DNA of 12,967 nt from Chloroflexota bacterium (lineage in GTDB: Bacteria; Chloroflexota; UBA4733), in NCBI GenBank assembly GCA_023489405.1, contig JAMDCW010000079.1, forward strand, positions 1 through 12,967, read 5' to 3'. The notes beneath the pieces are model-generated. The model had not been told where the DNA came from, did no database searches, and worked only from the letters and a program-made list of their open reading frames with translations. Of this stretch, positions 6,319 through 12,967 are shown piece by piece. A program made the translations under genes and the position numbers. Numbering within the stretch: position 1 is the stretch's first letter; the number at the start of each line of letters is the position of its first letter.

Positions 6319-7342
6319 ATGCTGCTACTGCTCATGGGGTCCGATGTCCGCTGGCTCGACGAGCACATCACTGCTGCTATCGCTCCCTTCCGCCAGCAGT
6401 TTCCCGACGCCACGCTTGAGCGCTTCGATAGTGAGCAGCTTCCACTAGAACGTATCAGTACGATCTTTGCCGGCGCTTCCCTCTTCGCTACCGAGCGCGT
6501 CGTGATTACTACCGGATTGGCAGAACGAGTCGCCGGAGAAGTAACGCTACGCCAGGCCCTCGAACGTTCTCTTGCCACTTCCAATTCCCTTCTCTGCATC
6601 GTCTTCCGCGAAACGACTATCCTTGAAGAGAAGCATCCCCTCATCGAAGTAGTGCGGAAGCTCAACGGTACGGTCCAACCTGTTCCTGCGGCTCCCCGCG
6701 CTGGCTCAAGAGCTGGTGCGGCTGGCAGAAGGACACGGCGTGACCTTGCAGGCACGAGAGGCCGGATTATTGGCTTCCCGGTGCACCGTGTTACGCAAGA
6801 TTCGCGGTCGCGACGTCGTAGAAGCAGATCTAACAAAAGGAGCTACCGAGCTCGAAAAAATAGCCATAATGCTCAATTTTCACGGTAAGATCACCCGCGA
6901 TCTCATTGAACAGCTCGTTCCGGCACCTCAAGAACATATATTCGCCCTCGTCGATTACGTTGCGGATGGCAACCTGGATGCAGCAAACAACGCATTGGAA
7001 AGACTCTTTCAGCGCGGAGAACCTCCACAGCTCCTCTTCACCCTCCTTGTACGCCACTTCCGCCAGCTCCTATGGATCGCCGCCAGCGATCGCCAAGGAG
7101 CTGCTGCCAGTGCAGCGGCACACACCAAACTGGGAATTCCAGCATTCCGAGTCAAGAAATTACAAGAACAAGCTAAGCAGCTCGATCCCCATCAGATGGG
7201 CGTTATCCTCGATCAGTTATTCGCCTATGACCTAGCAACGAAAACCGGTGCCATCGATAGCGAACAAGGGCTACGCCTCCTCATCAGCGCTGTCTGTACC
7301 GGCTCAGCCCTCCTCACCATTCCAGACGTGACAAGAACATAA
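6319..7342 (+). CDS. holA: DNA polymerase III subunit delta, with an apparent +1 frameshift
   Basis: HolA (delta) is the clamp-loader subunit that opens the sliding clamp during replication. The gene is split over two frames. The first runs from ATG 6319 and would stop at 6888. It carries the N-terminal AAA+-like part (LLLLMGSDVRWLDEHI, FDSEQLPLERISTIFAGASLFATERVVIT). The second frame, readable from about 6690 to the TAA at 7340-7342, carries the middle and collar domains: LVRLAEGHGVTLQAREAGLL, EHIFALVDYVADGNLDAA, LLFTLLVRHFRQLLW, LGIPAFRVKKLQEQAKQL and LAYDLATKTG-like text. Joining the frames near the CCCC at 6694-6697 gives about 340 aa, the usual HolA size. The other reading after the join is Arg-rich and non-homologous. 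Delta is normally essential, so true loss is unlikely. A sequencing or assembly indel or recoding are the likely explanations. Confidence 0.88.
6694..6698 (+). other. Likely holA frame-change site (CCC-C)
   Basis: In the first frame the sequence reads GCT CCC CGC. Skipping the fourth C (6697) leads straight into GCG CTG GCT CAA GAG in the second frame, which continues the HolA homology (ALAQELVRLAE). CCC-C is a known +1-slippage-prone proline sequence and also a homopolymer prone to read errors. The exact base is inferred; the frames stay compatible with a join over roughly 6684-6715. Confidence 0.55.
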
Positions 7343-7400
7343 AGGCCACAGTCAACCCCAGCCCTTCACGGGAAGCCGCGCGATGGCATCGAGGCCGTCC

Positions 7401-8450
7401 TTAGCGAGGCTGGAGCCATGAGGGGACTTGCGTCGGTCGAGGGCTCACATTCACCGGCGCCGAGGTGGAAGACGGAGGTTCAACTGATTCCGCCGGCAGC
7501 AAGGTAGCAATGACGGTGATCTGAACATTATCTTCCGGTAAGTCTTGGAGCACTGCTCCAAAGATGATTTGAGCATCTGCTGCCACTTGACTATGAATGT
7601 ACTCTGCTGCTTCACTGACTTCAGCAAGACTCAGATCACTTCCGCCGGAGATATTCACAAGCGCACGTTGAGCTCCACGGATACTAACCTCGAGAAGTTC
7701 ACTGCGTACGGCACGCTCTGCTGCATCGAAACAACGGCGTGGCCCTGTGCCGTGCCCAATAGCCATGAGCGCAGTACCGGATTGACTCAGGATCGCACGT
7801 ATATCAGCAAAATCCACATTAATGAGTCCCGGGATGGTAATGATGTCCGTAATCCCTTGAATACCTTGCCGGAGGATGTCATCCGCCTTGCGGAACGCTT
7901 CGACAAGCGTCATCTTGGGATCAGCAATCTTCAGAAGGCGGTCATTAGGAATGACGATAACCGCATCGACGTTTGCCCGTAACGCTTCAATTCCCTCCTG
8001 GGCATGGCGCGCTTTAATAGGTCCTTCATAGCGAAAAGGTCGTGTGACGAAAGCAACCGTTAGCGCCCCCGCCTCTTGGGCAAGGCGTGCAACTACAGGC
8101 GCCGCTCCAGTTCCAGTACCACCGCCCATACCTGCGGTGACAAAAACCAAATCAGCCCCACTCAACACTTCAGCAATCTCGTGCTGGCTGGTTTCTGCTG
8201 CTTGCTTACCAATATCAGGACGGCCTCCCGCCCCCAAACCGCCCGTCAGTGCTACACCGATCGGCAATCGCGTAACTCCCGCTGGGCAGGTCTGTAACGC
8301 TTGGGCATCCGTGTTGATCGCGACGAGGTGGATCCCTTGTACGCCCGCACGGGAGATCCGGCTGATCGTATTATTGCCGCCTCCACCCACGCCAGCGACG
8401 ACGATGTGCGCTTCAGGTACCGAGGTCACGATTTGTTCTTCATCGGCCAA
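7401..8450 (-). CDS. ftsZ: Cell division protein FtsZ
   Basis: FtsZ is the tubulin-like GTPase that forms the Z-ring with FtsA. The 349-aa product has the N-terminal GVGGGGNNTISR loop (20-31), AINTDAQAL (44-52), the tubulin signature GMGGGTGTG (107-115), IPNDRLL (167-173), and the T7 loop NVDFADIRAIL (211-221) with the catalytic pair Asp213 and Asp216. The C-terminal linker is short (about 25 residues, Ser/Pro-rich). It ends in QVPSWLQPR, a variant of the conserved DIPxFLRxx tail that binds FtsA and other partners. The start is a TTG four bases after the ftsA stop, with a GGGGGGAA-type ribosome site inside the end of ftsA; a GTG seven codons later is a weaker alternative. It is encoded as the second gene of ftsA-ftsZ and converges on holA. 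Confidence 0.96.
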   Translation of the reverse strand: MADEEQIVTSVPEAHIVVAGVGGGGNNTISRISRAGVQGIHLVAINTDAQALQTCPAGVTRLPIGVALTGGLGAGGRPDIGKQAAETSQHEIAEVLSGADLVFVTAGMGGGTGTGAAPVVARLAQEAGALTVAFVTRPFRYEGPIKARHAQEGIEALRANVDAVIVIPNDRLLKIADPKMTLVEAFRKADDILRQGIQGITDIITIPGLINVDFADIRAILSQSGTALMAIGHGTGPRRCFDAAERAVRSELLEVSIRGAQRALVNISGGSDLSLAEVSEAAEYIHSQVAADAQIIFGAVLQDLPEDNVQITVIATLLPAESVEPPSSTSAPVNVSPRPTQVPSWLQPR

Positions 8451-8454
8451 CGAT

Positions 8455-9666
8455 TCAGTTCCCCCCTAGCGGCAGGAACCGCCGGACAAGACGATCGAAA
8501 AATGACCCAGGGAAAAACGACCGGTCCGGAGCAAGGTCAGGCTCATTCCTCTCTACCCATCGCACCAACGCGGCAATCGCCGCCCAGCTCTGTTTCTGGC
8601 TAAACGTCCCTCTGGCAAGCTTTGGCAGCACAACACGCGCTGGAATACGGAACCGTTCACGAGCAGCCATTTCAAGACCACCAAGCAGCGCAGTACTTCC
8701 TGTAAGCACAATACCAGCAGGAAACGTTACTGGCGAACGGCGTTGTGCTAGGCGGTCACTAACAAAATCAAACAGCTCCTCCACTCGAGCGCGGATGATC
8801 TCCGTAAAAAGCTGCTCCGGTATCGGCTCCGCCGCAAAGCCATCTATCGGTGGTACCGTGAGCCATCGCGTACTGCCAGGCTCGCATACAACTTTGCCCT
8901 CCGCACGTTTCATCTGTTCGGCCTGCTCCAGCGAAATCCGCAGAACAACCGCGATATCGTTCGTGATCATCCGGCCACCGATCGGGAGATGTTCCACTGT
9001 CTCAAGAGCCCCTTGAACATAGGTGAAAAGAGTTGAACTCACACTACCGATGTGTAGCACAACAACTCCCGCTTGCCGCTCATTAGCTGTGGCGACTGCC
9101 TCTGCTATCGCAAGTGGTGTGTAGACAACTTCATTGATGTCCAAGCCCTCGTCTTGAACACAGCGCGCGAACGTTTGCATCTCATTGCGAGGAGCGCTAA
9201 TGGTAACGACATCAACGTCGAGACGCGTGGCGGGCATGCTCAGCGGATTCCGCGCAGCAAGGCGGGTATCGACCAAGTACCGGCCAGGAATGACGTGAAG
9301 AAGATCCGCAACACGCACGTCTCGCATGAGGGCATGCCGAACCGCTTGTGTCGCATGGCGTTTCGTGACAACCTGCGGATCGCGCCCTAGCGTCAACTGT
9401 CCATGATGCGTAGCGCAACGGACGGCCTGAATGTTGATGCCAACGATGGCCTTCCCCACATGCCCACCACTAGCTCGCTCAGCCGCCTCAAGTGCCGCCG
9501 CTAGACTTCTTCGTGCCGCTCCCAGATCTGCGATCTGCCCATCTGCAATGCCCACTGCAGGCACCCAGCCATACCCTAGAGGCAGTGGCAGTTGGCCACG
9601 CGATGCCTGAATCACAGCCGCACTGATCGCTGTGCTGCCTAGGTTGATGCATGCAATGCGTGCCAC
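8455..9666 (-). CDS. ftsA: Cell division protein FtsA, degenerate nucleotide site
   Basis: FtsA is the actin-like protein that tethers FtsZ filaments to the membrane. At 403 aa it is near the family length. The FtsA-specific 1C subdomain (about 80-160) is clear, with LLHVIPGRYLVDTRLAARNP and SMPATRLDVDVVTISAP. The actin-fold motifs are unusual. Phosphate-1 reads INLGSTAIS with Asn8 where Asp is normal. Phosphate-2 reads LHIGSVSST (204-212) instead of DIGGGTT. The adenosine motif is LTGSTALLGGL. The C-terminus ends with an amphipathic, Phe/Arg-rich segment (GSFFDRLVRRFLPL, 387-400) like the known membrane-targeting helix. The GTG start has GGGAGGG just upstream. It directly precedes ftsZ, which together with the 1C domain supports FtsA over PilM or MreB. 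Confidence 0.9.
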   Translation of the reverse strand: MARIACINLGSTAISAAVIQASRGQLPLPLGYGWVPAVGIADGQIADLGAARRSLAAALEAAERASGGHVGKAIVGINIQAVRCATHHGQLTLGRDPQVVTKRHATQAVRHALMRDVRVADLLHVIPGRYLVDTRLAARNPLSMPATRLDVDVVTISAPRNEMQTFARCVQDEGLDINEVVYTPLAIAEAVATANERQAGVVVLHIGSVSSTLFTYVQGALETVEHLPIGGRMITNDIAVVLRISLEQAEQMKRAEGKVVCEPGSTRWLTVPPIDGFAAEPIPEQLFTEIIRARVEELFDFVSDRLAQRRSPVTFPAGIVLTGSTALLGGLEMAARERFRIPARVVLPKLARGTFSQKQSWAAIAALVRWVERNEPDLAPDRSFFPGSFFDRLVRRFLPLGGN

Positions 9667-9679
9667 ATTCCCTCCCTAT

Positions 9680-9714
9680 CGCGGAGTATAACCATCATGA
9701 TTCGTACGGAACGA
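9680..9714 (-). promoter_or_regulatory. Putative ftsA-ftsZ promoter
   Basis: Minus strand: TATACT (9685-9690) within TATACTCC, 18 nt before the GTG start. Upstream lies TCGTTCCGTAC (9704-9714), which is part of an inverted repeat with arms TTCGT (9701-9705) and ACGAA (9711-9715). Both elements recur before rimO, with a spacing two bases shorter. No consensus -35 is seen. The role is inferred from recurrence. Confidence 0.45.
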
Positions 9715-9788
9715 AGCGTAATAGCCTAAAACTGGTAAAGCTGACTTTAAGGCAGACGGAATGGAACACGAGAAGGAGTCCGCTCACA

Positions 9789-10325
9789 GTGAAACCTTTC
9801 CACTGGGGTGACAAAGTCGTCGAGCATAAAGAACGGCTGGACGGTACAAGCACCGACTATGAGAATCGTTGTATACGATGGAATACCGATGAGCTCGTCG
9901 TCCTCTATATTCCACAAGCAGCTCTCCACTTTCCCTACCTCGAGATTCCTCCTGGAAGCGTATCCTTCGGCTATTTTTGGCCCTCCCGTCCGTACAACGC
10001 CTACGTCTGGGTGAGTGCTGACTGTAAACTCTTAGGGGTCTATTGTAATGTCGCAACGGCGACACGATTCTCACCGGGCATCGTCGCCTGGCGCGACCTC
10101 ATTGTAGATGTTCTGCTCCAACCCGACAAGCCGCCTCGACGACGAGGCGTTGACGAAATGCCTGCCGATATAGATACAAGGATACGCGCTGCTATAGACG
10201 AAGGACTCGATCAACTGTTTCACGATACGTCCGCTCTGCTCGCCTACTTTTCTACCCAGCTAACCGAGCTTTGCCGGGCTTCGCTCCCCTGGCGTACGAG
10301 TTCATCACATAATGCGAATCCCTAG
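9789..10325 (+). CDS. DUF402 domain-containing protein
   Basis: This is a 178-aa cytoplasmic protein of the DUF402/FomD-like family. Studied members hydrolyse nucleoside phosphates, for example nucleoside tri- or diphosphates or CMP-linked intermediates. Family marks are FGYFWPSRPYNAYVWVSADC (60-79), LGVYCNVAT (82-90) and the core WRDLIVDVLLQPD (101-113), whose acidic residues Asp103 and Asp107 fit the metal-binding pattern. A charged helical C-terminus follows. The frame is open back to 9651, but that extension would overlap ftsA on the other strand. GTG 9789 has AAGGAG ten bases upstream (9773-9778). It stands divergent to ftsA and 51 nt before the Nudix gene. The substrate cannot be deduced; the context with Nudix and RdgB genes suggests nucleotide metabolism. 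Confidence 0.8.
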   Translation: MKPFHWGDKVVEHKERLDGTSTDYENRCIRWNTDELVVLYIPQAALHFPYLEIPPGSVSFGYFWPSRPYNAYVWVSADCKLLGVYCNVATATRFSPGIVAWRDLIVDVLLQPDKPPRRRGVDEMPADIDTRIRAAIDEGLDQLFHDTSALLAYFSTQLTELCRASLPWRTSSSHNANP

Positions 10326-10347
10326 CAATGAGCCTACGTTCGCTCGG

Positions 10348-10358
10348 TATACTCCACA
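10348..10358 (+). promoter_or_regulatory. Putative promoter element before the Nudix gene
   Basis: TATACTCCACA is identical to the 11-mer before rimO. It places a -10-like TATACT 23 nt before the GTG at 10377. No clear -35 was found at 16-18 nt. It would drive the Nudix-rdgB-dinG run separately from the DUF402 gene. Confidence 0.4.
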
Positions 10359-10368
10359 AAAAGGAGTA
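10350..10368 (+). repeat. Short hairpin overlapping the Nudix ribosome site
   Basis: Perfect 6-nt arms TACTCC (10350-10355) and GGAGTA (10363-10368) flank ACAAAAA. The right arm contains the GGAG Shine-Dalgarno of the Nudix gene. In a read-through transcript it could mask the ribosome site. A transcript starting just after the -10 would lack the left arm. Confidence 0.4.
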
Positions 10369-10376
10369 CCATCTTC

Positions 10377-10883
10377 GTGTCCTTCGTTTCAGCAACTCCT
10401 CGCAAAGTCCATCGTGCGGTCTCTGCCGGTGGTGTCGTGCTCAACGGCGATCTGGGAGATTACGCTGTCATCCTCATTTCTCCTATCCACCGGCGTATCT
10501 GGTGTTTACCCAAAGGCACGGTCGAAGCTGGCGAAACAGTAGCTCAGACAGCCCTCCGAGAGGTCTATGAGGAGACGGGTGTCTCAGCAACGATTACCTC
10601 TACCCTCAAAGTCATTTCGTACTCCTTCATGTCGGCTAAACGCACGCTCATCGACAAAACAGTTCACTTCTTCCTCATGCGTACAACTGACGAACGCCTA
10701 CGCTGGCCCCAAGAAGAGATCCTGGAAGCTCACTGGTTCCCTTTGTTCGAAGCGCCTCAAATTCTCGCCTATGAGGGCGAACGCCTCGTCGTCGAGGCGG
10801 CGATCCAGAAGGTTCTGCAAGATCCGCAGCTTAACCCAACGTCTGAGCGCACAATTGCGGGGCACAGCGGAATGGATGACTAG
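10377..10883 (+). CDS. Nudix hydrolase
   Basis: This is a cytoplasmic Nudix-fold pyrophosphohydrolase, a family that cleaves nucleoside diphosphates linked to another moiety, such as oxidised dNTPs, ADP-ribose or dinucleoside polyphosphates. The 168-aa product has a complete Nudix box: Gly47, Glu53, Arg61-Glu62, Glu65-Glu66 and Gly68 (G-x5-E-x7-REVYEETGV). AVSAGGVVL and WCLPKGTVEAGE lie in front of it. The latter form is common in MutT and Ap4A/diadenosine hydrolase-like members. The GTG start has GGAGT nine bases upstream. rdgB begins three bases after its stop, so the two are almost certainly co-transcribed. The substrate cannot be fixed from the sequence. Confidence 0.92.
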   Translation: MSFVSATPRKVHRAVSAGGVVLNGDLGDYAVILISPIHRRIWCLPKGTVEAGETVAQTALREVYEETGVSATITSTLKVISYSFMSAKRTLIDKTVHFFLMRTTDERLRWPQEEILEAHWFPLFEAPQILAYEGERLVVEAAIQKVLQDPQLNPTSERTIAGHSGMDD

Positions 10884-10886
10884 CTC

Positions 10887-11483
10887 GTGAAAGTAGTTAT
10901 CGCTTCCCATAACGCACACAAAGCAGAGGAAATATGCCGTCTCTTCGACGGATTTTCCCTGAACATAGCGTGGTACAACTATGCAACATTCGAGGTGGAG
11001 GTAGAACCCATAGAAAACGCCCAAACTTTCGCAGAGAACGCCCTCTCGAAAGCACGTTTCGCAGTAGAGCACACAGGTCTGCCAGCCCTCGCTGACGATA
11101 GTGGCCTAGAAGTAGCCGCCCTCGGCGGCGAACCAGGTGTACATTCTCACCGCTGGGCTGGTGACACCAGCGACGCAGAGCGTAATCAGCTCCTATTGAA
11201 ACGCCTGGGCACTGCCGAAGACCGCTCAGCCCGCTTTGTCTGCGCGATGGCCCTAGTTCTGCCAGCAGGACACTATGCCCTGACTTCCGGTGAGATCCAT
11301 GGTCTCATCACCTCGGAACCCCGAGGCGGCCATGGCTTCGGATACGATCCGATCTTTCTCATTCCAAGTTTAGGAGCGACATTCGGTGAGCTCTCGCCCA
11401 CCGAAAAAAATGCCTGGTCCCACCGGGCACGAGCTGCTCAGCATATGGCTCCCTTGCTCAAAGGACTCCTGTCGTACGCATGA
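10887..11483 (+). CDS. rdgB: XTP/dITP diphosphatase (RdgB/HAM1 family)
   Basis: This enzyme hydrolyses non-canonical purine nucleotides (XTP, ITP, dITP) to monophosphates and pyrophosphate, keeping deaminated bases out of DNA and RNA. The 198-aa product has the full family pattern. SHNAHK (7-12) is the substrate-binding N-terminus. TFAENALSKA (47-56) follows, then LPALADDSGLEVAALGG (65-81) with the catalytic Asp70-Asp71. GFGYDPIF (150-157) and EKNAWSHR (173-180) complete it. The usual AEL before the EKN is GEL here, a mild change. The GTG start lies three bases after the Nudix stop and lacks a strong Shine-Dalgarno, so translation probably depends on coupling. Its TGA overlaps the dinG ATG in an ATGA. 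Confidence 0.95.
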   Translation: MKVVIASHNAHKAEEICRLFDGFSLNIAWYNYATFEVEVEPIENAQTFAENALSKARFAVEHTGLPALADDSGLEVAALGGEPGVHSHRWAGDTSDAERNQLLLKRLGTAEDRSARFVCAMALVLPAGHYALTSGEIHGLITSEPRGGHGFGYDPIFLIPSLGATFGELSPTEKNAWSHRARAAQHMAPLLKGLLSYA

Positions 11484-12967
11484 ATGCCCGGCAGCCCATT
11501 TTCATCGCTCTGGACATCGAAGCGACTGCTCCCGGCACCGAAGCAGGAGAAATCATCGAAATAGGGATCGTCCGTTTTTCCCTCGATAGCGACGTGTGGG
11601 AGACCTACAGCTCACCGGTACACCCAGGGGGGATCATCCCTCACCGCATTCACCGGCTCACAGGTATTCGAGAGGAAGATCTACGTAACGCGCCACACTT
11701 CTCAGAAGTACAGTCTGCAGTTGCCACCCTGCTCCAAGGCGGCGCAATCGTAGGCCACTCCATTGCCTTCGATCGCAAGCGGCTAGAACATCACGGGGTC
11801 ACCGCTCCAGGACCCTGGATCGATACATTAGAGCTCGCTGCTCTCCTGCTCCCAGAACTGTCCAGCCACTCGCTGAGCACCGTGGCCCAAGCCCTCGGAA
11901 TTCCCATTACCATCCATCATCGGGCGCTCGAAGATGCCGAGGTCACTGCAACAGTCTTCCGGGCGCTCTTTGCTCGACTAGAACGTCTACCTCCTCCGAC
12001 CCTCCTCGGCCTTGCTAGCATCATCCAGGCGAATGAGTGGCCACTGCGCCATATCTTCAATCTCGCTGTAGAGCGGGGGGTCACCACGCAGCACATCCCC
12101 GTGCTACGCCCCTCGAGCGCTCACGGTGATATCGGACGGGAATTACCTCACTTATCATCCAACGACATCGAACCGCTGCAACCTGCGCGCACTCGCACGC
12201 CTCTCACCCCCGAAGATCTTGGTCAAGTATGGTCTCCACAAGGTAGATTGGCCAGAACATTTCCTGGGTATGAAGAGCGAGATTACCAGCGAACGCTCAG
12301 CGAACATATCGCCGGAGCGTTTAACAAGAGTGAATGGCTCATCGCCGAAGCGGGAACGGGAACAGGCAAAACCCTCGCCTACCTCGTCCCTGCCGCCCTC
12401 TGGGCTCTTCACAATGGCGAACGTGTCGTCATCTCCACCAACACAATCAACCTTCAAGATCAGATCCTCACCAAAGATGTCCCGGATCTCGAGCGTGCCT
12501 TAGGAAGCCATCTCACAGTCCAAATCCTCAAAGGGCGGCAGAACTATCTCTGCCTGTTGCGGTGGATGGAGTTCCGATCGCGGCGAGCCCTGGAACTCCC
12601 CCTCACCGTTCCAGAAGCCCGCGCCTTGGGCAAGATTCTCGTCTGGCTCTTGCACACCGAAACCGGCGATGTGGCAGACGTAGCGCTCAACGGCGAAGAG
12701 CTGGGAATCTGGAGTCAAATAATGGCGACCCAGGAAACCTGCGTCAATGACGCCTGTGCTTTTAAGCGCCGGGGGCAATGCTTTCTCTTCAATGCGCGTC
12801 GTAGAGCAGAAGCCGCCCACCTCGTCATAGTCAACCACGCCTTACTCCTAGCAGACCTCATCAGCAATAGTCGCGTCGTCCCGGAATTCCAACACCTGGT
12901 CATCGACGAAGCGCATCAGCACGAGCAACAAGCAACGTCTAGCCGCAGTGTCACCCTGCCCCGCCGG
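11480..12967 (+). CDS. dinG: DinG-type helicase with N-terminal DnaQ-like exonuclease, partial
   Basis: This is an XPD/DinG-family superfamily-2 DNA helicase fused to a 3'-5' exonuclease domain, cut by the right edge after 496 residues. The frame is open from ATG 11480 to the end. The exonuclease (about 6-175) keeps the DEDDh residues: Asp12 and Glu14 (ALDIEAT), Asp98 (GHSIAFDRKRL), and His147 with Asp152 (HHRALEDAE). The helicase part follows a linker, starting with FPGYEERDYQ. It has Walker A AEAGTGTGKT (289-298, Lys297), the Ia-like VVISTNTINLQDQI, and the DEAH box (476-479). Four cysteines (Cys358, Cys421, Cys426, Cys434) sit where XPD/DinG proteins hold a 4Fe-4S cluster, followed by VNHALLLADL. 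Helicase motifs after II lie outside the window. The start overlaps the rdgB stop by four bases. Confidence 0.93.
   Translation, partial: MNARQPIFIALDIEATAPGTEAGEIIEIGIVRFSLDSDVWETYSSPVHPGGIIPHRIHRLTGIREEDLRNAPHFSEVQSAVATLLQGGAIVGHSIAFDRKRLEHHGVTAPGPWIDTLELAALLLPELSSHSLSTVAQALGIPITIHHRALEDAEVTATVFRALFARLERLPPPTLLGLASIIQANEWPLRHIFNLAVERGVTTQHIPVLRPSSAHGDIGRELPHLSSNDIEPLQPARTRTPLTPEDLGQVWSPQGRLARTFPGYEERDYQRTLSEHIAGAFNKSEWLIAEAGTGTGKTLAYLVPAALWALHNGERVVISTNTINLQDQILTKDVPDLERALGSHLTVQILKGRQNYLCLLRWMEFRSRRALELPLTVPEARALGKILVWLLHTETGDVADVALNGEELGIWSQIMATQETCVNDACAFKRRGQCFLFNARRRAEAAHLVIVNHALLLADLISNSRVVPEFQHLVIDEAHQHEQQATSSRSVTLPRR

Noticed and set aside
7343..7400. Convergent spacer between holA and ftsZ searched for a bidirectional terminator
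   Set aside because: Only a three-pair GGC/GCC stem was seen and no T-rich stretch; nothing supportable.
9651..9788. Upstream extension of the DUF402 frame
   Set aside because: It overlaps the start of ftsA on the other strand and has no DUF402 character; GTG 9789 has AAGGAG in front.
12126..12750. Open frames overlapping dinG in other phases
   Set aside because: They have low-complexity or Arg/Ser-rich translations without family motifs, and the dinG frame shows continuous helicase motifs through the same bases.

Overview
The window reads as ordinary bacterial chromosome: dense, moderate G+C, many GTG and TTG starts, and short or overlapping gene junctions. The mix of genes (RodZ-like HTH protein, YajQ, RimO, PgsA, split AccA/AccD, FtsA/FtsZ outside a large cell-wall cluster, a DUF402 protein, and a DinG carrying an exonuclease domain) suggests a Terrabacteria-type lineage, possibly Chloroflexota. 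That placement is an inference from general knowledge and is not firm. No tRNA, rRNA, CRISPR array, insertion sequence or prophage was seen.

Layout. Positions 1-398 (+) hold the C-terminal end of a cysteine desulfurase. Positions 399-685 are a convergent spacer with a decayed BrnA-type antitoxin fragment. From 686 to 6154, all genes are on the minus strand. Read in their own direction, these are a RodZ-like membrane protein, yajQ, and then a tightly overlapping operon rimO-pgsA-accD-accA. A divergent promoter region (6155-6318) separates the RodZ-like gene from holA (+), which needs a +1 frameshift to read through. holA converges on ftsA-ftsZ (minus, 7401-9666). A second divergent region (9667-9788) precedes a plus-strand run: DUF402 protein, Nudix hydrolase, RdgB-type XTP/dITP diphosphatase, and a DinG helicase with an N-terminal exonuclease that runs off the right edge.

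How the genes fit together. The minus-strand genes cover envelope growth and division: fatty-acid initiation (AccA/AccD), phosphatidylglycerophosphate synthesis (PgsA), shape (RodZ-like) and the Z-ring (FtsA/FtsZ). RimO modifies ribosomal protein S12. The right-hand plus-strand genes look like a nucleotide-sanitation and genome-maintenance group. Three presumed nucleotide-phosphate hydrolases are followed by a nuclease-helicase.

The most unusual signals are: the holA frame change at a CCC-C sequence; an FtsA whose nucleotide-binding motifs are degenerate while its C-terminal membrane helix looks intact; an AccA whose normally invariant Pro-Gly-Ala-Tyr-Pro segment is changed; a shared TATACTCC promoter element in front of rimO, ftsA and the Nudix gene, with a second shared motif upstream in two of them; an inverted repeat that fills the yajQ promoter spacer; and the frameshifted BrnA remnant. 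I did not find a clearly new multi-gene system.
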